A model generated the notes under the pieces. The model was not told where the DNA came from, made no database searches, and was given only the letters and a program-made list of their open reading frames with translations. A program made the translations under genes and the position numbers. A DNA stretch of 64,000 nt, from positions 1 through 64,000 of the forward strand of contig CAZHSC010000009.1 of the NCBI GenBank assembly GCA_964534995.1. The letters are read 5' to 3'. This DNA comes from JAJTFW01 sp964534995. Lineage in GTDB: Bacteria; Bacteroidota; Bacteroidia; AKYH767-A; OLB10. The number at the start of each line of letters is the position of its first letter. Positions within the stretch are counted from its first letter, which is position 1. This document shows, in pieces, positions 14,437-23,905 of the stretch.

Positions 14437-16740
14437 ATGGAAAAGAAAATGATCGGAAACAATAATCTGATCGACCAGAAAGACCTTAAGCGAACCATTT
14501 CCACGATTGCCAAAAACTGGTACTGGTTTGTTTTATTCATTGGTCTGAGCCTTGCCGGCGCGGTGCTGTATCTTTACAAAGCCAATAAATTTTACGGCGC
14601 CACCACCGAAATTCTGATCAAAGCGCAGAAAGACCCTTTGAAGGCGGCCCTGCTTGAATCAATGCCTTCCAAGCCTTCCGACCAGGAGCTGACCAATGAA
14701 ATCCTGATACTTTCCTCTACCAAGATGGTAGATGAAACCATCAAGAAACTCGGACTCGACATTTCCTATTATATCGAAGGGCGCATCAAGACCGGCGAAG
14801 TATACAAGGGCACTCCCTTTGAAGTACAGGGGAAATTACTCGACAACAATTTTTTCGAAGAGCCCATCAGCCTCCGCATCATCAACCAGAAGCGTTTCAG
14901 CTGGGAGGTAAACACCGAAGATTTTTCCAAGAAGGGGGAAGCGAATTTCGGTGACCCTGTGGTTACTTCTAAATTCTCCTTCCTGGTAACACCGGATTCC
15001 AATGTTTTTAAAAACAATCCGAAGATCAATGAAATCAAATATCAGTTCCGCTTCCACGATCACAAGGAACTGGTGAACACCTACAAAAAGCGTTTGGCAA
15101 TAGAACCGATTCCCGATGCCTCGGCCATCAGCATCTCACTGGAGGATGAAGTGCTGGAGAAAGCGGTAGATTTTCTGAATACGCTGGTAAGCATTTACAT
15201 CGAAAACAGTATTTCGGTAAATAAATCCGTCAACGAAAATACACTGCAGTTTATCGACGGACAGCTGTCGCTGGTAGAAAACCAACTGAACGGTGTGGAG
15301 AGCAACCTGGAGCAATTCCAGAAAGAGAAAACCACCTTTAACCTGGGCGGTGAGCAGAGCGTACTCTTTCAGCGCTCAGTTGATTTTGAAACGGAAAGGG
15401 CGAGGATGAGCATACAGCTCAAATCCATTGACATGCTGTATGAATACCTCAACTCCAATGAATCGGACCTGGCCATATCGCCTGCGGTACTGGCGGAGCA
15501 AAACGACCCCGCATTATCAGCAGCCTTCAGTGAACTCTTCGCCTTACAGCAGAAAAGAACCAACCTGCTTTTCAGCAATACCCCCAGCAGTCCGCTGGTA
15601 AAACAAGCCGATGAACAGATCTCCGTGATCAAGCAAAACATCATGGGGCTGGTGCTCAACATCCGCAAAAAACTTACCACCAACATCAACAGTGTCAACA
15701 GCCAGCTGAGCGAATACCAGGCTACCATGCGGCAGATGCCTACCACGCAAAGGGGCATTGTCAACATCAGCCGGAATGTAGAAATCTACGCCAAGATCTA
15801 TGAATTCCTGCTGGAGACCCGGGCGCAGACCGTCATTGCCAAGGCGGCCATTGTCGCCGATAAAATCATAATTGAACCCGCCTATTTCAACGGATCCATA
15901 CGCCCCTTAAGCATACAAACCATGGCCGGCGGACTGGGCCTCGGTCTGGCTTTGTCCTTCATGGTTATTTTCATCAAGGGCATGTTCTATAATTACATCA
16001 ACACCAAGGATGAGTTGAAAGACATCACCGATCTTTCCATTATCGGGGTCATCGGTAAAAGCAAGGAAGCGGGCGATGAATACCTGGTGGTGGATAAATT
16101 TCCGCAATCGCAGATCGCCGAAGCTTTCCGTGTGATACGGACCAACCTGAGTTATTTCGCACCTAAGGTAAAAAGCAAGATATTGCTCGTTACTTCCTCC
16201 GTGGCGGGGGAAGGAAAAACGTTTTGCGCGGTGAACATTGCCACCACCCTCGCGAAAGCGAAGAAAAAGGTAGTACTCCTCGACCTTGACCTGCACAAGC
16301 CGAAACAGGCCAATGCTTTCAACCTGCACAATGACGTAGGCGTTACCTCCTATGTGGTGGGCAAAGCGAACCTGAACCAGATCATCAAAGACACTTCCAT
16401 CGAGAACCTGCAGATCATCCTTACCGGGCCCCGTACGCCCAATGCTTCCGAGCTGATCGTTGATCCGATGATGGACAAGCTCATTGAAGAACTGAAAAAT
16501 ATTTATGAGTATATCATCATAGATACCCCGCCGGTAGGGCTCTTATCAGATGCCCTGGTATTCATGAAACATGCCGACCTGAACATGTATGTATTGAAAG
16601 CGGGCTATTCAAAACGCGACTTTGTAGATATCGCACATCAGATCACCGAGAAAAATGACATCAAGCACATCAGCTTTATATTAAATAATGTGAATGCAAA
16701 AAATATTCCCGCGGGATACGGTGGCGGATATTACGCCTGA
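14437..16740 (+). CDS. Wzc-type polysaccharide co-polymerase and tyrosine autokinase
   Basis: A 767-residue inner-membrane protein that controls chain length and export of surface polysaccharide. It has an N-terminal Wzz-like domain with a first membrane helix at about 28-47, a long periplasmic coiled-coil region (about 230-430), and a second helix at about 490-515. The cytoplasmic BY-kinase domain has Walker A (AGEGKT, about 590-595), Walker A' (LLDLDLHKP, about 614-622) and Walker B (IIIDTPP, about 690-697). The C-terminus ends in a short tyrosine cluster, GYGGGYYA, the usual autophosphorylation site. It leads the plus-strand locus and is followed 27 bases later by the ABC exporter. No outer-membrane Wza-type partner or BY-phosphatase is in the window. 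Confidence 0.92.
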   Translation: MEKKMIGNNNLIDQKDLKRTISTIAKNWYWFVLFIGLSLAGAVLYLYKANKFYGATTEILIKAQKDPLKAALLESMPSKPSDQELTNEILILSSTKMVDETIKKLGLDISYYIEGRIKTGEVYKGTPFEVQGKLLDNNFFEEPISLRIINQKRFSWEVNTEDFSKKGEANFGDPVVTSKFSFLVTPDSNVFKNNPKINEIKYQFRFHDHKELVNTYKKRLAIEPIPDASAISISLEDEVLEKAVDFLNTLVSIYIENSISVNKSVNENTLQFIDGQLSLVENQLNGVESNLEQFQKEKTTFNLGGEQSVLFQRSVDFETERARMSIQLKSIDMLYEYLNSNESDLAISPAVLAEQNDPALSAAFSELFALQQKRTNLLFSNTPSSPLVKQADEQISVIKQNIMGLVLNIRKKLTTNINSVNSQLSEYQATMRQMPTTQRGIVNISRNVEIYAKIYEFLLETRAQTVIAKAAIVADKIIIEPAYFNGSIRPLSIQTMAGGLGLGLALSFMVIFIKGMFYNYINTKDELKDITDLSIIGVIGKSKEAGDEYLVVDKFPQSQIAEAFRVIRTNLSYFAPKVKSKILLVTSSVAGEGKTFCAVNIATTLAKAKKKVVLLDLDLHKPKQANAFNLHNDVGVTSYVVGKANLNQIIKDTSIENLQIILTGPRTPNASELIVDPMMDKLIEELKNIYEYIIIDTPPVGLLSDALVFMKHADLNMYVLKAGYSKRDFVDIAHQITEKNDIKHISFILNNVNAKNIPAGYGGGYYA

Positions 16741-16767
16741 TAATGCATCACCCTTTTATCATAACCA

Positions 16768-18591
16768 ATGAACGAAGTGAAAGAAGAAAATCTGCCGAAG
16801 GAAAATCAAGGTTCGGAAACCGGCGCGAAAGACGCGTTAAAGATTGCCTTCAACAGCCTTCGTTTGCATCTGGATGCCGCGCAGCACCGCAAGACCATCT
16901 TGCTGGTGATGCTCACTTTTATTTCGGCGATATTCGACGTATTCGGACTTGCTTCCATCTTACCCCTTATCAAGCTGGCCACCACACCGAGCGCGATACA
17001 TACCAATCCCTATCTCAGTTACGTATTCGAAAATCTGCATTTCAACAGCGATAAATCCTTTTTACTGTTCATCATCCTCGCTGTGCTGGTCTTCTTCATC
17101 GGAAAAAGTATCTTCGGAATTTTTGTCAATTACCTGCAGACAAATTTCGGCGCCAAGCTCGCTTACAACATCACACGCAGGCAATTCAACAAACACTTCA
17201 ACCTCGACTTTCACAGGTTCACCGGTTTAAAAAGCAGTGTTATTGTACACCACATCCTCAACAACCCCCTGTCCTACGTAACCTGGGTGGTGATGCCGTT
17301 TATTCTGCTTATTTCAGAGAGCTTCATCGTATTGCTGATCGTGGCGGGTATCGCCTGGTACGACATCAAACTGTTTTTATTTATCGCCGCCGTAATCGGC
17401 CCTTCCACATGGCTCGTTTATCATTTACTGCAGAACAGGGTCACTTATATCGGTTCGGAGATGAACAGGCTCCTGCCCTTGTCCATGGGTTCACTTACAC
17501 AAACGATAACGGGCTACGTTGACATTAAGCTTGCCAACAAGGAAGCTTATTACCGCGATGTATTCCTGAAATCACAAAAGCGCTACCATGACCTCAACAT
17601 GGCCAGCTATCTCCCCAACCTGATTCCGCTTCGCGCCAATGAGCTGGTAGCCCTCTTGGGCGTGGTCCTGATATTTGTTTATGCCATTTTACTGACCGAC
17701 AACAGTGATGATGCCATCATCATGGTGAGTTTATTCGCCGCCGCCGCGTACCGACTGATGCCATCGCTTAACCGCATCGTCACTTCGCTGATGTCCATAC
17801 GGAAAAACATGATGGCCTTAAAAAACCTGTCTATTTACCCCGAACTGAATTACGAAGTGGATGCCGCGCAAGCCGCCGAACCACTGCCCTTTCGCGACAG
17901 TATAGAAATCAAAGACCTCAGCTTCCGCTTCCCGAATACCGATCAGGATATTTTGAAGAACATCAACATGACCATTAAAAAAGGAGAAAAAATCGGCATT
18001 GTTGGCGCATCCGGATCCGGCAAGACCACGCTGATGAATATCCTGCTTCGTTTTTACGAGGAGCAGAGGGGCCATATTTATGTGGACGGGGTCCCGATAC
18101 GTCATGAAAACACCCCCAACTGGCGAAGCATGATGGGATATGTAAAGCAGGATATTTTTCTGCTGGACGCGAGCATCAAAGACAATATCACCTTCGGAGA
18201 TGAGGATGTGGATGAAAAGCGGCTGGAGCAGGCCATACGCCTTGCGTCGCTGGGGCAACTGGTAAAATCGCTGCCCGAAGGTGAAAACACCATCATTGGT
18301 GAAAGGGGTTCGCGGATATCGGGCGGCCAAAGGCAGCGGATCAGTATCGCCAGGAGTTTATACCGCAACGCCAGCATCCTGATTTTTGATGAAGCCACCT
18401 CCGCGCTTGACAATCAAACCGAGCAGGAAGTGAGCGATGCCATCGATTCATTGTCGCATGCTGACAAAACCATTTTTATCATCGCGCACCGCATCACCAC
18501 GCTTAAAAACTGCGACAGGATATATGAACTGAGCGAAGGCAAAATCAGCGGGGTTTACAATTACAGGGAGTTGCTTGAAAAGGTTTTATAA
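16768..18591 (+). CDS. ABC transporter, fused permease and ATPase (MsbA/flippase type)
   Basis: A 607-residue half-transporter. Residues about 40-330 form the six-helix exporter domain. The ATPase domain has Walker A (GASGSGKTT), a Q-loop (YVKQDIFL), the signature (ISGGQRQR), Walker B (ILIFDEATSALD) and the switch histidine (IIAHRIT). Proteins of this class flip lipid-linked oligosaccharides, lipid A cores or peptides. Its place straight after the Wzc-like gene suggests a lipid-linked glycan, but the substrate cannot be read from sequence. The first 30 residues are charged and cytoplasmic. It may work alongside or instead of a Wzx flippase, as no Wzx gene lies in this half of the window. Confidence 0.9.
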   Translation: MNEVKEENLPKENQGSETGAKDALKIAFNSLRLHLDAAQHRKTILLVMLTFISAIFDVFGLASILPLIKLATTPSAIHTNPYLSYVFENLHFNSDKSFLLFIILAVLVFFIGKSIFGIFVNYLQTNFGAKLAYNITRRQFNKHFNLDFHRFTGLKSSVIVHHILNNPLSYVTWVVMPFILLISESFIVLLIVAGIAWYDIKLFLFIAAVIGPSTWLVYHLLQNRVTYIGSEMNRLLPLSMGSLTQTITGYVDIKLANKEAYYRDVFLKSQKRYHDLNMASYLPNLIPLRANELVALLGVVLIFVYAILLTDNSDDAIIMVSLFAAAAYRLMPSLNRIVTSLMSIRKNMMALKNLSIYPELNYEVDAAQAAEPLPFRDSIEIKDLSFRFPNTDQDILKNINMTIKKGEKIGIVGASGSGKTTLMNILLRFYEEQRGHIYVDGVPIRHENTPNWRSMMGYVKQDIFLLDASIKDNITFGDEDVDEKRLEQAIRLASLGQLVKSLPEGENTIIGERGSRISGGQRQRISIARSLYRNASILIFDEATSALDNQTEQEVSDAIDSLSHADKTIFIIAHRITTLKNCDRIYELSEGKISGVYNYRELLEKVL

Positions 18592-18928
18592 ATACCGTAA
18601 ATTTTTCTGCAAAATCTTCTTTTCAGCCTATAACTCCTGACAGGGATTTTCGTATAAGAAGGCATCAAAACCCATAAGTGAAACAAAGTAAGCGTGAACC
18701 TGTAAAAGGCGTAGCCGGTCAGCTTCTCTGCTAGGGCTGAATCAACATGTAGCCCGTACCTGCGGCGTTATTCAGCAGGATAACCAAAGCGAGCCCTGAG
18801 CAAGGACAAAGCGCGAATAAAAATCAACTGTTGAAAAATAAACTTCACCCTGCAGAGGATACTTGCCAAATGGCCCGTGATTTGCAGGTGGGAACGCTTC
18901 TCACGGAAGCCTGCATTTATACAAAAAC
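18592..18928 (+). other. 337-base gap with several short hairpins, possible structured RNA
   Basis: No coding frame is convincing here. The stretch 18690-18790 can fold several short helices: GGGCT/AGCCC around 18734-18755, GTTAT/ATAAC around 18767-18784, and an enclosing GCCG/CGGC pair. Another GCTTC/GAAGC hairpin at about 18896-18910 sits just before the epimerase start. The base composition differs from the AT-rich intergenic regions nearby. It could be a leader RNA of the next gene or a remnant of a mobile intron; I recognise no known class. Confidence 0.35.
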
Positions 18929-20056
18929 ATGAGCATGAACAACCGAATTCTCATCGTAGTGGGCACCAGGCCCAACTTCATCAAGATCACCCGTTTTAAG
19001 AAAGTGAATGAAGCCATGGGCCAACCTTTCGACATACGCATAGTACATACAGGCCAGCATTATGACGATAAGATGGCCGCGGTTTTTTTCCAGCAGTTTG
19101 AACTGGAGCCCGACTTCTTTTTAAACATTCCGGCGGTCTCCGCCAACACCCAGATGGCAGAAACCATGATAAGGCTTGAAAAAGTGATCCATGATTTCAA
19201 CCCCAGCATGGTGATGGTGGTGGGCGACGTAAACTCCACTTTCGCGGCCGCGTTTACCGCTTACAAAACGGGTTGCAAAGTAGCGCACATTGAAAGCGGC
19301 TTACGCAGTAATGACCGCAGCATGCCCGAAGAAATCAACCGCATTCTGACGGATGAAATCAGCGATTACTTCTTTGTAACGGAACAAAGCGGTAATGACA
19401 ACCTGTTGCGGGAAGGTAAAAAGAAAGAGCAGATCTTCTTTGTGGGCAACACCATGATTGACACTTTGGTGGGCTTTGAGCATAAAATCCGTGAATGCAA
19501 CGTTCTTGATGAGTATAAACTGAGTCCCGGCGAATATGTGCTGATGACGATGCACCGGCCCGCCACCGTTGACCACGAAGAAGGATTGAAAAAACTCATT
19601 GACATTATCGAATACATCACCGGTACTTACAAGCTGGTATTTCCCATTCACCCGCGCACCCTGGCGCGCATTGAACACTTCGGACTAACGGCAAGGGTAA
19701 GGAGTAACCAGCGTCTTATCCTTACTGATCCGCTGGATTATTTCGCGTTCCAGCGCCTTACCGCCGACTGCCGCTTTGTTATTACCGACAGCGGCGGCAT
19801 TCAGGAGGAAACCACCTTCCGCAGTGTTCCCTGTCTTACCCTGCGCCCGAATACCGAAAGGCCGTCAACGGTAAGCATCGGTACCAACGAACTGGTACCC
19901 TTTGACATTAAAACCGTACAGGGGAAAATCAATGAAATTACCGGAGGGAATTATAAAAAAGGGGCTATACCTCCCCTTTGGGACGGATTTGCCACGGAGA
20001 GGATCCTCGAGCATTGTAAAAAATTAATGGACATTAAAAGCGCCGTACATCACTGA
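18929..20056 (+). CDS. wecB: UDP-N-acetylglucosamine 2-epimerase (non-hydrolysing)
   Basis: A 375-residue cytosolic enzyme interconverting UDP-GlcNAc and UDP-ManNAc, a precursor for surface glycans. Motifs in order are GTRPNFIK at the N-terminus, HTGQHYD, VVGDVNST, HIESGLRS, the MPEEINR loop, MHRP, HPRT, TDSGGIQEE and TERPST. Most WecB proteins read GTRPE at the first motif; this one has Asn. Length is normal. The start is the ATG at 18929, with another two codons later. Its stop codon overlaps the start of the next gene by one base (TGATG), so translation is probably coupled. UDP-GlcNAc would come from the pathway that starts with GlmS at 56157. Confidence 0.93.
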   Translation: MSMNNRILIVVGTRPNFIKITRFKKVNEAMGQPFDIRIVHTGQHYDDKMAAVFFQQFELEPDFFLNIPAVSANTQMAETMIRLEKVIHDFNPSMVMVVGDVNSTFAAAFTAYKTGCKVAHIESGLRSNDRSMPEEINRILTDEISDYFFVTEQSGNDNLLREGKKKEQIFFVGNTMIDTLVGFEHKIRECNVLDEYKLSPGEYVLMTMHRPATVDHEEGLKKLIDIIEYITGTYKLVFPIHPRTLARIEHFGLTARVRSNQRLILTDPLDYFAFQRLTADCRFVITDSGGIQEETTFRSVPCLTLRPNTERPSTVSIGTNELVPFDIKTVQGKINEITGGNYKKGAIPPLWDGFATERILEHCKKLMDIKSAVHH

Positions 20057-21078
20057 TGAACATCTATAGTTTTACGGATCATAATTATCCCAAACCCCCT
20101 GCCCATTTATTCGGGCACGAATGGCCCGTGCAATTCAGTGAAGCCTTCTCCTACTTTTATAAACATTACTACCATCATATGGTACTTTTTATACACGACC
20201 CTGAAAGTTCAGGCTGGATGCCCATCGCCACACATTCCGCAAAATTCATCAGGTTCGGGCAGATCCTTCACGCCCCGATGCACGCGGCGGAAGAACTGGA
20301 TGCAGAACTGCAAAAAATTTTCTTTGAGAAATTACTTATGTTCTTAAAATCAAAGAGGATCATACACCGCTTGCTTCAACCCCATCCCTCCGGCATATCG
20401 CTTGCTGTTCCGGGCCAATGTAAATCGGTACCTTTTGGCACCTACATCACCCGGCTTTCGGGAGGTGTTACCGCCGATGACCTGCTCAACAACTTCGACC
20501 CCAAGTATAAAAAAGCCATTCAGCACAGCATAAAAAACGATGCCCGTATCGCATTCGGGCCGGAGTGCTACGATGACTTCTACGCGCTCTATGAAAAAAC
20601 CTGCCGCCGCAGCGGTATACACATGGATCCGCCACAGTATTTTAAACAGATGCGCAAAATTCTTGGCGACAAGGGCACTGAAACAGGAGTGGTTTACGAC
20701 ACCGAGAAAGCGATCGGGGGAATTTTCATCATGCACAGCCAGTACGCGGCATTATGCACGCATGCGGGCTCGGATGGCCCCTCTCCCCTGTATGGAGGCA
20801 TGAAACATCTTCATTTTGAAATGATGAAAAGACTGCAGGCAAAAGGGGTGAATCAGTATGACCTGGTGGGCGTACGCATCGGCTGTCATGATCCGGCATT
20901 AGAAGGAATATTCCGGTTCAAGAAAGGATTTGGAGGAGTCTTGAAAGAAGGACATCTGTGGAAAACCGATCTGCAGCCCAGTCCGCTGCGGATTTATGAC
21001 TGGATTCAGAAATTAAGACACATCAACCTCCAGGGTGATATCATTGACAAAGAAACCATCATTCAGATTCCCACGTGA
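20056..21078 (+). CDS. FemAB/GNAT-like acyltransferase
   Basis: A 340-residue soluble protein that looks like the FemAB or BioF2-like acyltransferase group. It has a C-terminal GNAT-type region (about 145-310) with the pattern KYKKAIQHSIKND, a GGIFIMHSQYA strand pair, YGGMKHLHFEMMKRLQAKG, and RFKKGFGG near the end. FemX/PEP-CTERM-type relatives in exopolysaccharide loci add amino-acyl or acyl groups to sugars or lipid-linked glycans. The donor and acceptor here are unknown. It is tightly packed: one base overlaps wecB and the next gene starts within its stop codon. Confidence 0.7.
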   Translation: MNIYSFTDHNYPKPPAHLFGHEWPVQFSEAFSYFYKHYYHHMVLFIHDPESSGWMPIATHSAKFIRFGQILHAPMHAAEELDAELQKIFFEKLLMFLKSKRIIHRLLQPHPSGISLAVPGQCKSVPFGTYITRLSGGVTADDLLNNFDPKYKKAIQHSIKNDARIAFGPECYDDFYALYEKTCRRSGIHMDPPQYFKQMRKILGDKGTETGVVYDTEKAIGGIFIMHSQYAALCTHAGSDGPSPLYGGMKHLHFEMMKRLQAKGVNQYDLVGVRIGCHDPALEGIFRFKKGFGGVLKEGHLWKTDLQPSPLRIYDWIQKLRHINLQGDIIDKETIIQIPT

Positions 21079-21839
21079 AAGCAAAGATTTTTTTCGGCAT
21101 TACCAACAACATAGTTGTCAACAACGTGCTGATCCGTCTCGGGCTGGATGGTTTCTTCACATCCAGGTTCGGAATGTACAAGCGCATTAGGCTGGATGAA
21201 AATTTATCCCTGCGTGAAATGGCCGGCTTTCATGAGAATAAAGGCATCAAGGAACAGCTGGACGCCATGCATGAAAAACTGAAAGATACCGTACACCAGC
21301 ATCTTTCGCCGGGTGACAGGATACTGGATATTGGCTGCGGGCCCGGCACTTACCTGAAAGACTTTGAAAACGACTACCGGGTAACGGGTATTGACCTGAA
21401 CCCGCAGATGATCAAAAAAGCGGCGGGACATATCAAAAACGCGGAGTTGATTCAACAAGATTTTTTGAAGAATGACTTCCACCATAAATTCAATTTCATT
21501 TACAGTATTTCGGTACTTGAGTTTATACCACCCGGGCAACTGAGAACATTCTTCAGGAAAGTATATCATTTACTTGAAAAAGACGGTGTCATTCTGTTCA
21601 TGTATCCACACGCCCTGAAGCTGAAGGACATCTTCTATCCTAATCTGTATTACATAGAATATTCGCCACGCAGGGTGGAGGCGGCCATATCCGACCTGTT
21701 CGACATCATCAGTCACCGTCATGCCTTTGACGACCGCGAAGTTGACCTCTACGATACCAGGCCTTACCAAAATGGCGAACGGCTGTTTACCAACGGCTAC
21801 CTGCTGATAGCAAAAAAGAAAATGAAGGCGAATATTTAA
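21075..21839 (+). CDS. class I SAM-dependent methyltransferase
   Basis: A 254-residue methyltransferase. SAM-binding motif I is ILDIGCGPGTYL (about 85-96), followed by GIDLNPQMI (acidic residue that holds the ribose) and an SVLEFIP segment. It starts at GTG 21075, overlapping the previous stop by four bases (GTGA), which supports translational coupling and this start. The first 60 residues form an extra N-terminal part with no recognised domain. Given its neighbours it may methylate a sugar or the glycan end, but a small-molecule substrate is equally possible. Confidence 0.82.
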   Translation: MKAKIFFGITNNIVVNNVLIRLGLDGFFTSRFGMYKRIRLDENLSLREMAGFHENKGIKEQLDAMHEKLKDTVHQHLSPGDRILDIGCGPGTYLKDFENDYRVTGIDLNPQMIKKAAGHIKNAELIQQDFLKNDFHHKFNFIYSISVLEFIPPGQLRTFFRKVYHLLEKDGVILFMYPHALKLKDIFYPNLYYIEYSPRRVEAAISDLFDIISHRHAFDDREVDLYDTRPYQNGERLFTNGYLLIAKKKMKANI

Positions 21840-21851
21840 TTTTGCCACACT

Positions 21852-22916
21852 ATGAAGAATCGCAACCTACTGATCACTTTTGACTACGAATTATTCCTGG
21901 GCTCGCGAAGCGGCCAGCCCGATGGATGTGTATTGCGGCCAACGAAGTTGCTGAGTGAAGTAATGAGCAGACACAAGGCAAGGGGCGTGTTCTTTGTAGA
22001 CACTACCTATCTCCTTACATTGAGGGAATTGTCGGCCGGCCATCCCGCCTGCAAAAATGATTATGCCAACATCGCCCGGCAACTGGTTACGCTGGTGGAC
22101 AAGGGACACTATGTATTCCCTCATATGCACCCACACTGGCTCGATGCCATCTATATTCCCGAAAAACATGAATTCAATTTACTAAATACCGGCAAATACC
22201 GTTTCAACAGCCTCAGTACCGCAGAAAGGGACAAAGTTTTTGACGGATCCATGGAGATCCTGCAGGAAATACTCCTCCCGCAACATCCTTCCTATAAAAT
22301 CAACGCCTTCAGGGCCGGAGGATGGTGCATACAGCCGTTTAGCGACTTCGCTCCCTATTTTGATAAGCACGGAATTATTTACGACATGAGTGTAATGAGT
22401 GGTTTATACCAGTTTTCAACGGCACAGCAGTTCGACTTCAGTACAGCGCCGCGAAAAAACGTGTACCGCTTCAGTGACGATGTTTGCGTTGAAGATCAAA
22501 ACGGAAAATATATTCAGATATGCGGATCCATTATAGACCTGCCGGCACATTTTGATTTCTTCCACAAAATACACCGGAAAGTAATCAACCGTACCGGTCA
22601 GGGAAAGGAATATGGATCGGGACAGGGTCAGGTACCCGCGGCTGTCACCACCATGAAGCCTGCCGGTACCACGGGTTATGATATCAATGCCAGGGGCCGC
22701 GAATTCGCTTCACTGGAAAAAGCAGGTATCGTGAAACTGCCGGTATATACCCGGCATCTGAACGCCAGCCATTACCTCCACTTAATATCGCATCCAAAAG
22801 CCATCAACCCGCACCAGGTATATGTACTGGACAAACTGCTGGAATCCGTAAACCGTGATGGCAACGTAGAAACTGATTATATGAAAATCGCCGAGTGTTA
22901 TTTACATCTCAACTAA
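21852..22916 (+). CDS. polysaccharide deacetylase-like protein (NodB-homology fold)
   Basis: A 354-residue protein with the layout of carbohydrate esterase 4. TFDYELFLG at residues 9-17 stands for the TFDD/TFDVE metal-binding motif, PHMHPHW (about 94-100) supplies metal-binding histidines, and FRAGGW (about 155-160) matches the catalytic Arg motif. A late HLISHPKAI carries the final histidine. There is no signal peptide, so it would act in the cytosol, for example on a lipid- or nucleotide-linked N-acetyl sugar. It follows the methyltransferase by 12 bases. Activity is inferred from fold motifs only. Confidence 0.78.
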   Translation: MKNRNLLITFDYELFLGSRSGQPDGCVLRPTKLLSEVMSRHKARGVFFVDTTYLLTLRELSAGHPACKNDYANIARQLVTLVDKGHYVFPHMHPHWLDAIYIPEKHEFNLLNTGKYRFNSLSTAERDKVFDGSMEILQEILLPQHPSYKINAFRAGGWCIQPFSDFAPYFDKHGIIYDMSVMSGLYQFSTAQQFDFSTAPRKNVYRFSDDVCVEDQNGKYIQICGSIIDLPAHFDFFHKIHRKVINRTGQGKEYGSGQGQVPAAVTTMKPAGTTGYDINARGREFASLEKAGIVKLPVYTRHLNASHYLHLISHPKAINPHQVYVLDKLLESVNRDGNVETDYMKIAECYLHLN

Positions 22917-22927
22917 CCTGAAAGCTC

Positions 22928-23881
22928 ATGATCACCATTTCAGTAATCATACCCACTTACAATGTAGCCGAGTACATAGAAGAAGGACTGCTCAGCGTCC
23001 TCCACCAGACCTATCCGGCCACTGAAATCATTTGTGTGGATGATGGCTCTTCGGACACTACCGTGGAAATTATCAAAAAAATACAGGCAGCTTTTCCGAA
23101 CAGGATTTCCCTGTATCAGAATGAAACCAACCGGGGCGCTACCTATACCCGCAATAAAGGTCTTGCCATTGCCACCGGCGACTATCTTCAGTTTTTCGAT
23201 GCCGATGATCTGCTGTATAAAGACAAATTTGAAAAACAGGTACAACTCATTCAGGAAAAAAAACCTCAACCGGATATCATTGTGAGTGATTTTTACAGGA
23301 GAAGTGTTGACGGACGTGAAGAGCTGTATCATTTTCCGGAACAGGATGCCTGGTGCGCCGCCCTGGAAACCTCGCTGGGCGTAACCAGTGGCAACCTCTA
23401 CAAAAGATCGGCTGTACTGGCAGTTAAAGGCTGGACGGAAGACCTCAAGAGCAGCCAGGAATATGATTTAATGTTCCGCATGCTTGCCAATGGCGCCACC
23501 GTTACCTTTGATCACAACCCTATCGCCTGCATCCGCGAACGCGTATCCGGGTCTATTTCAAAAACCAATCCCCGCGACCGGTGGAAAAGGTATATTGATC
23601 TGCGCATAAAAATGTTCAATCACTTAAAAGCAAATAAAATGGTGAACGATCTGCGACACCAGTTTTTCATCAACATCATGTTTGACGCCATCCGCATCCT
23701 CTACAAGTACGATAAGAAAACCGCACTGAAGCTGCACAGGGAATACATAACGAGTAACGGACATCCCAGGCCCAGCCTGATCACCTCCCGGCGATACCTG
23801 TCCATCTACAATGTATTCGGGTTCAAAATCGCGGAATATGCCAGCAAGCTGATGAACCCAAAAACCGAAGTGAGCCATTAA
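22928..23881 (+). CDS. family 2 glycosyltransferase
   Basis: A 317-residue GT-A-fold transferase. The N-terminal VIIPTYNVAEYI and CVDDGSSD motifs bind the nucleotide sugar, and FFDADDLL (about 96-103) contains the DxD metal-binding acidic residues. An SSQEYDLMFRM segment holds the likely acceptor-site ED/QE base. There are no membrane helices, so it acts at the inner face of the membrane. The donor sugar cannot be told from sequence. It is part of the same closely spaced plus-strand run as its neighbours (11 bases from the previous gene). Confidence 0.9.
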   Translation: MITISVIIPTYNVAEYIEEGLLSVLHQTYPATEIICVDDGSSDTTVEIIKKIQAAFPNRISLYQNETNRGATYTRNKGLAIATGDYLQFFDADDLLYKDKFEKQVQLIQEKKPQPDIIVSDFYRRSVDGREELYHFPEQDAWCAALETSLGVTSGNLYKRSAVLAVKGWTEDLKSSQEYDLMFRMLANGATVTFDHNPIACIRERVSGSISKTNPRDRWKRYIDLRIKMFNHLKANKMVNDLRHQFFINIMFDAIRILYKYDKKTALKLHREYITSNGHPRPSLITSRRYLSIYNVFGFKIAEYASKLMNPKTEVSH

Positions 23882-23905
23882 TCCCCCTACTGCTTCTTTT
23901 TAACC

